A stretch of DNA of 64,000 nt from Rhizobium aethiopicum (GTDB lineage Bacteria > Pseudomonadota > Alphaproteobacteria > Rhizobiales > Rhizobiaceae), in assembly GCF_014197535.1 (NCBI RefSeq), contig NZ_JACIFV010000021.1, positions 1 through 64,000 of the forward strand, read 5' to 3'. Shown here one piece after another: positions 59,843 to 64,000 of this stretch. Numbering within the stretch: position 1 is the first letter of the stretch; each line of letters begins with the position of its first letter. Under the pieces are notes generated by a model. It did no database searches, was not told where the DNA came from, and was given only the letters and a program-made list of their open reading frames with translations. The translations under genes and the position numbers were made by a program.

Positions 59843-60628
59843 TCAATGCCGCCCGTCCGGCAACGGGCAGGCTTCGCCGCAACCGCCGACGCCGGGCAGA
59901 TTGTAGCGCAGGCAGCAGACTTTGCGGCGGGCGAATTCGAGTCCGCATTGCTGACGCGCAATGCGGATCATGCCGAACATCGGATTGCGCGCGCCGCCCG
60001 GCCAGTTCGGCTCTTCGAGCAGCGCCATGCCGCCTTCGACGAGTGCGGGCCCCTGGCGATAAGCGATCTCTTTCAGAATCCAAGAGAGATAGGTCGCGAC
60101 ATTGTTCCAGAGAAGCTTCGGCGCGACACCGGCATTGGCGGCGATCGCGGCGATGACGGGCTCGGCGTGGCCGAGCATCAGCCGGTGAAGCTCACCGGCC
60201 GGATCGGTGGTCGGCTCGGGACTGCCCGACATTACGAATGCTTCCGGTTCGCCTGTCAGTTCGTTGCAGACGAGCGAAAGCCGGCCGATCTCCATCGGCA
60301 GCGCGATGCGGTTGACGAACATATGGACGCTCGGCGCGATCGTCAGCATGCTGAAATAATAGAGCGTCCACATGGACACGATCGCGCGGCGATCACTGCC
60401 GGGGAACTTCTGGCCATAGCGGGCGATGATCTCGTCAAAGACGTCGCGCTCACCGAGATCGCTGCAGGGAACGAACAGGCCCGGCTGTGAGTGAGCACTG
60501 AGCAGCTTGCCGCGGCAATAGGAGAACGGGCCATCGCCGACCAGGCCATCGAGGTCAATGGCCTGGCGGGCGATAGAATGATCGGCGATCGAAGGACGTT
60601 CTGACGCCCCGTTCATCTTCACCGCCAT
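59843..60628 (-). CDS. fhuF: FhuF-like siderophore-iron reductase
   Basis: A 261-residue FhuF-type protein that would release iron from the hydroxamate by reduction in the cytoplasm. Its C-terminal cluster-binding motif is CC-X10-C-X3-C (from VCCLRYNLP to GGCGEACPL), one residue longer than the CC-X10-C-X2-C of E. coli FhuF. I take ATG 60628, which immediately follows the fhuA stop, so the two are an operon. MNGASERP (ATG 60616) is an alternative start. Confidence 0.85.
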   Translation of the reverse strand: MAVKMNGASERPSIADHSIARQAIDLDGLVGDGPFSYCRGKLLSAHSQPGLFVPCSDLGERDVFDEIIARYGQKFPGSDRRAIVSMWTLYYFSMLTIAPSVHMFVNRIALPMEIGRLSLVCNELTGEPEAFVMSGSPEPTTDPAGELHRLMLGHAEPVIAAIAANAGVAPKLLWNNVATYLSWILKEIAYRQGPALVEGGMALLEEPNWPGGARNPMFGMIRIARQQCGLEFARRKVCCLRYNLPGVGGCGEACPLPDGRH

Positions 60629-60630
60629 GC

Positions 60631-62802
60631 CTACCACCGATACTTCAGGGTGCCGGTCATGTTGCGGCCTTGGCCGAGATAGCAAAAACCCTCTTCGCAA
60701 ACTGTCTCGCGCTCATCGGCGATGTTGCGGATGTTGAAGGCGGCTGTCAGGCCCTCATATTTCTTGTCGACCGCGCCAAAATCATAGGAGGCGGATGCAT
60801 CGACATAGAAAGTCGCGGGATTCTTCGAGGTATTGGCGACATCCGTCCAGGTCTCGCTGATGTAGCGCACGCCGGCGCCAACCGACAGACCGTTGAAGGG
60901 ATTGCTTTCCTGGAAAGTGTAGTTCGCCCACAGGCTCGCAACATGGGTCGGGGTGATGGCCGGAGTATTTCCGACGTTGTTGCCCCCGGTCACTTCGGAG
61001 TCGTTGTAGGTGTACGCCGCAATGATATCGAGACCGTCGGCGATTGCCGCGCGGGCTTCGAGCTCAATACCCTTTCCGGTCACCTCGCCCTGGGAGTCGT
61101 AGGCAAAGGTCAGCGGGTCGGCGAGCCTCGGCTTATTCTGCTCGACGATGTGATAGGCGACGGCGGAGAGCAGGATATCGGAGCCGGGAGGTTGGTACTT
61201 CACACCGACTTCGTATTGCTCGCCCTTCGTCGGCGGAAGAATTGTGTTGGTTGCCGATCGGTTGGTGACCGGATCGAAGGAGGTCGCGTAGGAAACGAAC
61301 GGCGCGATGCCGTTGTCGAAAAGGTAAAGCGCGCCGGCCTGTACGGAGAAGGCGTTCTTGTCGACATCCTCCGAGGTGACCGTGGGCAAGGTCGAATCTC
61401 GCGTCTGGTTCACCCAGGTCTGCCGACCGCCGAGGTTGAAGCGCCAGTTTCCGACCTCGATCTGGTCCATGACGTAAATGCCGACCTGCCGCATATCCGC
61501 ATCGGACGCCAATACATTATGGTCCGGCGTAGCGCCCGAAACGCCATAGGTCGGATTGGCGATATCGAAGTCGAATGCCGGATCTGCGGCTCCGGCGCCG
61601 TAGCCAAAGCTCGACTGGAGATTGGTGTAGTCGAGCCCGAACAGCATCGTATGCGCAAGCGGGCCCGTATCGAACTTCGCCTCAAGCTGGTTGTCGACCT
61701 GGAAAACGTTCATTTCGTCACGGATCGCGTTGGTCCCACGATGCGCGACGGTCCCGGTCCAGCTGGTAACGCCGAGGTAACGGGCCTCCAGATCAAGATG
61801 CGAATAACGCAGGTTCTGCCGGAAGGTCAGGCCATTATCGAATTCATGCTCGAATTGATAACCGACTTGCTGCTGCTTGACCTTTTGATAGTCATAGTCG
61901 GGATCGCTCGCCCTGAGATCGAGAATCCTGCCGTCCACCGTTGTGATCGCGCCGACGTTGGAGTCGGTCTCGTCCGACTGCGCCAGCCCGTAAACCGTGA
62001 AGGATGTGCCCTCGTCAGGTTTCCAGGTGAAGGACGGCGCGAACAAATAGCGGTCGTCGGCAATATCGAAATTGGTATCGCCGCGGCGGGCGACGCCGAC
62101 GATGCGATAGAGAAAATCGTCATTGCCCTCGCTGATCGGCCCACCAAAATCGAACATCCCCTGCACCCGGTCCTTGGTGCCGTAGGTAATGCCGACTTCG
62201 CGGATCGGCTCATCGGTCGGAAGCTTCGATATCTTGTTGACGAGGCCGCCCGGCGAACCGGAACCGTAGAGAACGGAAACCGGTCCCTTGATCACCTCGA
62301 CGCGCTGCAGCTGATAGGGATCGGTGCGGAACATCCCATAATTGATGTAGGGCTGGCGCAATCCGTCACGATAGTCGCCGACCGTCGTGGCGTTGTAGCC
62401 GCGAATGTAGATCTGGTCGAAACGCGGATCGAAGCCGTTCGGTCCGGTCGTCACGCCGGCCGTATAACGCACCGCCTCGATGACCGACTGCGCGCCGCGC
62501 TGCTCGATTTCCTTCTCGGTGGTGACGGAAATCGAACGCGGCGTCTCGACAAGCGGCGTGCTGATCTTGGTCGCGCCGGCGCTGTTCTTGGCGGTGACCG
62601 ACGCCCGGTCGGTCTTGCTATCAGAGGCTGCACTTTGAATGACGATCGGCTCCAGTGTCGTCGCGGTGTCACCTGCGGAGGGGCTCTGGGCAGCAGCCGG
62701 CGATGCTGCAATGCCGATCAGGACGATCGCGGTCGTCGCAAAAAGGCTATCTCTATAAATTCGCGATACGTTATTAGAAACATTCAAAAAAACATGCGCC
62801 AT
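60631..62802 (-). CDS. fhuA: TonB-dependent ferric-siderophore receptor (FhuA family)
   Basis: A 723-residue outer-membrane receptor. A signal peptide ends near ASPAAAQS (about residue 39). The plug follows (TPRSISVTTEKEIEQRGAQS, RGYNATTVGDYRDGLRQPYI, VLYGSGSPGGLVNKISK), then a beta barrel ending in GTLKYRW with the C-terminal aromatic typical of Omp assembly. The features are those of ferrichrome/hydroxamate receptors. It is intact, unlike the fhuA pseudogenes reported in some R. leguminosarum strains. An iron-responsive operator lies 68 bp upstream and fhuF follows at once. Confidence 0.9.
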   Translation of the reverse strand: MAHVFLNVSNNVSRIYRDSLFATTAIVLIGIAASPAAAQSPSAGDTATTLEPIVIQSAASDSKTDRASVTAKNSAGATKISTPLVETPRSISVTTEKEIEQRGAQSVIEAVRYTAGVTTGPNGFDPRFDQIYIRGYNATTVGDYRDGLRQPYINYGMFRTDPYQLQRVEVIKGPVSVLYGSGSPGGLVNKISKLPTDEPIREVGITYGTKDRVQGMFDFGGPISEGNDDFLYRIVGVARRGDTNFDIADDRYLFAPSFTWKPDEGTSFTVYGLAQSDETDSNVGAITTVDGRILDLRASDPDYDYQKVKQQQVGYQFEHEFDNGLTFRQNLRYSHLDLEARYLGVTSWTGTVAHRGTNAIRDEMNVFQVDNQLEAKFDTGPLAHTMLFGLDYTNLQSSFGYGAGAADPAFDFDIANPTYGVSGATPDHNVLASDADMRQVGIYVMDQIEVGNWRFNLGGRQTWVNQTRDSTLPTVTSEDVDKNAFSVQAGALYLFDNGIAPFVSYATSFDPVTNRSATNTILPPTKGEQYEVGVKYQPPGSDILLSAVAYHIVEQNKPRLADPLTFAYDSQGEVTGKGIELEARAAIADGLDIIAAYTYNDSEVTGGNNVGNTPAITPTHVASLWANYTFQESNPFNGLSVGAGVRYISETWTDVANTSKNPATFYVDASASYDFGAVDKKYEGLTAAFNIRNIADERETVCEEGFCYLGQGRNMTGTLKYRW

Positions 62803-63186
62803 TGCTTGGTCCCTACGTCACGGATGCGGGCGGAACCTATGGAGCGAAATAGAGCTTGTCAACATAAGGTGATTATTTTTGTCATCTTTTATTCGATGAT
62901 CTGGCGGTGACGGCCATTCGCGAAGAGGTTGCACGCAGCATCGAGTTGGAAATGCTTACACGAAACATCTGCGATGCAGGCTCCGGCCGCGCCTCCTGTC
63001 CATTTCCGGATCCGTACTCAGTCGGCATAACATTCTCCCGCCCGGAGTAACGAGCGAAGCAATACAGCATCAGGCGACCCTAGATTCTCTAGCGATCCTG
63101 ATAGAGAGAGGAGTTTCCTATTGAGACAAATAAAAAATCTGGTTTACTGCCACTTCGCTTGTTGGCTTTCAGGGGGGATTTAGCCG
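62803..63186. other. Intergenic region between fhuA and the transpeptidase gene
   Basis: The 384 bp hold the fhuA promoter with its iron-responsive operator (62870-62884) and the promoter of the transpeptidase gene. A small inverted repeat, TCTCTA-N10-TAGAGA at 63086-63107, lies in the right half. No gene with family resemblance is present. Confidence 0.6.
62870..62884. promoter_or_regulatory. Iron-responsive operator (TGA-N9-TCA) upstream of fhuA
   Basis: TGA-TTATTTTTG-TCA fits the RirA-type operator and lies 68 bp upstream of the fhuA start. With the site at 54713-54727 it suggests that rpoI, vbsC-fhuDB and fhuAF are repressed together when iron is plentiful. Confidence 0.7.
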
Positions 63187-63861
63187 ATGGTGTGGACCCG
63201 CAGGAGTATTATGATCGGTGGATTGGCGTTGTGGGGGACCGGCGCCGTCGGCAAACCGGCAGGCGCCGCGGCAGCTTCTTATTTCGACGGCACAGCCGTC
63301 GACAACGGCGTGACGTTTCGCAGCACCAATTTCGCCAAAATCGACAAGCGCTGGCATCGCCAGGTCGTTAAATATTTCAGCAGCGAGCCGATCGGCACCG
63401 TTGTCGTCGATACCAGGCACCATTTTCTTTACGTGATCATGGAGAACAAGACCGCCATCCGCTATGGCGTCGGGGTCGGCCGCGAGGGCTTCAAATGGTT
63501 CGGTCGCGCCACCATCGACGCTAAATCGCTCTGGCCGCGCTGGACGCCGCCGCCGGAGATGCGCAAGCGCCATCCCGAACTGCCGCAATTCGTCTCGGGT
63601 GGCTCACCGAAGAACCCGCTTGGCCCCCGCGCCATGTATCTGCATCGCGACGGCGTCGATACTGGCTATCGGTTCCACGGCACGCTGGAGCCATGGAGCA
63701 TCGGCAAGGACGCCTCCAGCGGCTGTATCCGCATGTTCAATGAAGACGCCATCGATCTTTATCAGCGCTGCCCCATTGGCACTGCTGTACAGGTTCTGCC
63801 GCATATTGCCGACCAGGCTGAGGGCGCCACTCAGGTTAGCGAAACAACTCCGGTCGAATGA
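63187..63861 (+). CDS. L,D-transpeptidase (YkuD/ErfK family)
   Basis: A 224-residue exported L,D-transpeptidase that cross-links peptidoglycan or anchors proteins to it. A signal peptide (TRRSIMIGGLALWGTGAVG...AAA) is followed by the YkuD domain (about 70-205) with the catalytic motif FHGTLEPWSIGKDASSGCIRM; nucleophilic Cys and conserved His are present. AGGGGGG precedes ATG 63187. A lipoprotein gene follows 14 bp later. Confidence 0.88.
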   Translation: MVWTRRSIMIGGLALWGTGAVGKPAGAAAASYFDGTAVDNGVTFRSTNFAKIDKRWHRQVVKYFSSEPIGTVVVDTRHHFLYVIMENKTAIRYGVGVGREGFKWFGRATIDAKSLWPRWTPPPEMRKRHPELPQFVSGGSPKNPLGPRAMYLHRDGVDTGYRFHGTLEPWSIGKDASSGCIRMFNEDAIDLYQRCPIGTAVQVLPHIADQAEGATQVSETTPVE

Positions 63862-63875
63862 GGAATATCACCCCT

Positions 63876-64000
63876 ATGTCTGCGATGATCGGATACATCA
63901 AGCGCCTCGCTGGCGCAGCCATGCTCTTGGCGCTCGCCGCCTGCTCCACCACCGAGGTCGCCTCCCTGGAAGAACCGACGGCGGCGCCAATGACCGGCCA
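63876..64000 (+). CDS. Lipoprotein, partial at window edge
   Basis: The reading frame starts at ATG 63876 with GAGGAA upstream and runs off the window after 41 codons. A signal peptide with a lipobox (LLALAAC, then STTEV) shows it is an outer- or inner-membrane lipoprotein. It follows the transpeptidase gene closely and may belong to the same transcript. No family can be named from this fragment. Confidence 0.65.
   Translation, partial: MSAMIGYIKRLAGAAMLLALAACSTTEVASLEEPTAAPMTG

Noticed and set aside
60670..62910. 746-codon open frame antisense to fhuA
   Set aside because: No family motif, antisense to a gene with signal peptide, plug and barrel motifs; explained by GC-skewed codon positions.
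63086..63107. TCTCTA-N10-TAGAGA inverted repeat before the transpeptidase gene
   Set aside because: Only 6-bp arms and no second copy or known regulator; noted in the intergenic entry but not called as a site.
1..64000. Search by eye for tRNA/rRNA genes, CRISPR arrays, transposases, integrases and replication genes
   Set aside because: None found; no CCA-ended cloverleaf, regularly spaced repeats or transposase-like protein was seen.

Overview
The window looks like part of a large Rhizobium plasmid or other accessory replicon, of the R. leguminosarum / R. etli type. The strongest evidence is a complete vicibactin siderophore locus (vbsP, vbsO-S-G, vbsA-D-L, vbsC, the ECF sigma gene rpoI, and fhu uptake genes) in the arrangement known from R. 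leguminosarum. Dense amino-acid catabolic operons, ABC importers, a LuxI/LuxR pair and CTAGAGC palindromes behind genes fit the same origin. I see no rRNA, tRNA, CRISPR array, insertion sequence or replication origin.

1-13.7 kb: a hydroxyproline/proline-type catabolic region. A leftward operon runs from a polar amino-acid ABC importer (11.2-12.0 kb binding protein, ATPase, two permeases) through a DapA-family deaminase/aldolase, a DadA-like flavoprotein, an aldehyde dehydrogenase, a proline-racemase-family enzyme and two short-chain dehydrogenases to a GntR/FCD regulator. To its left are an Ldh2-family reductase and a C-terminally truncated second racemase gene. A second GntR regulator and a ProC-like reductase are divergent from the operon. 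13.7-20 kb: a HTH-cupin regulator, an omega-aminotransferase, an Lrp regulator and a coupled set of diaminopropionate ammonia-lyase, N-carbamoyl-type amidohydrolase and a frameshifted M20 amidohydrolase. 20-24.1 kb: AraC regulator, D-amino-acid dehydrogenase, alanine racemase, Lrp regulator. 24.1-26.2 kb: quorum-sensing luxR and luxI, and a divergent XRE regulator that shares the luxI promoter region.

26.2-36.3 kb is the least conventional part. It is a co-directional set of eight genes: GH15 glucoamylase-like hydrolase, GMC flavoprotein oxidoreductase, ferritin-like di-iron protein, sorbitol-dehydrogenase-type small subunit, IolE-like TIM barrel, second xylose-isomerase-like TIM barrel, metallo-beta-lactamase-fold hydrolase and a pyruvate-decarboxylase-type ThDP enzyme. 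None has an obvious export signal. I infer an intracellular glycoside-cleaving, sugar-oxidising and decarboxylating pathway that I cannot match to a described one. A perfect 18-bp palindrome precedes it, the start site of its first gene is duplicated, and hairpins fill its first two gaps.

36.3-43.9 kb: a PAS-GGDEF-EAL protein, a chemoreceptor and an NrtA/CmpA-type nitrate-like ABC importer behind a consensus sigma-54 promoter. 43.9-62.9 kb: vicibactin biosynthesis and ferric-siderophore uptake. Candidate regulatory sites here make a coherent circuit: TGA-N9-TCA iron-responsive operators lie at rpoI/vbsC and at fhuA, while two iron-starvation-type promoters (CTAAAY-N16-CGT) face outward from the vbsG/vbsA gap and would be read by RpoI. 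No fhuC ATPase gene is present, and an unrelated SDR/AraC pair interrupts the fhu genes. 62.9-64 kb: an L,D-transpeptidase and the start of a lipoprotein gene.
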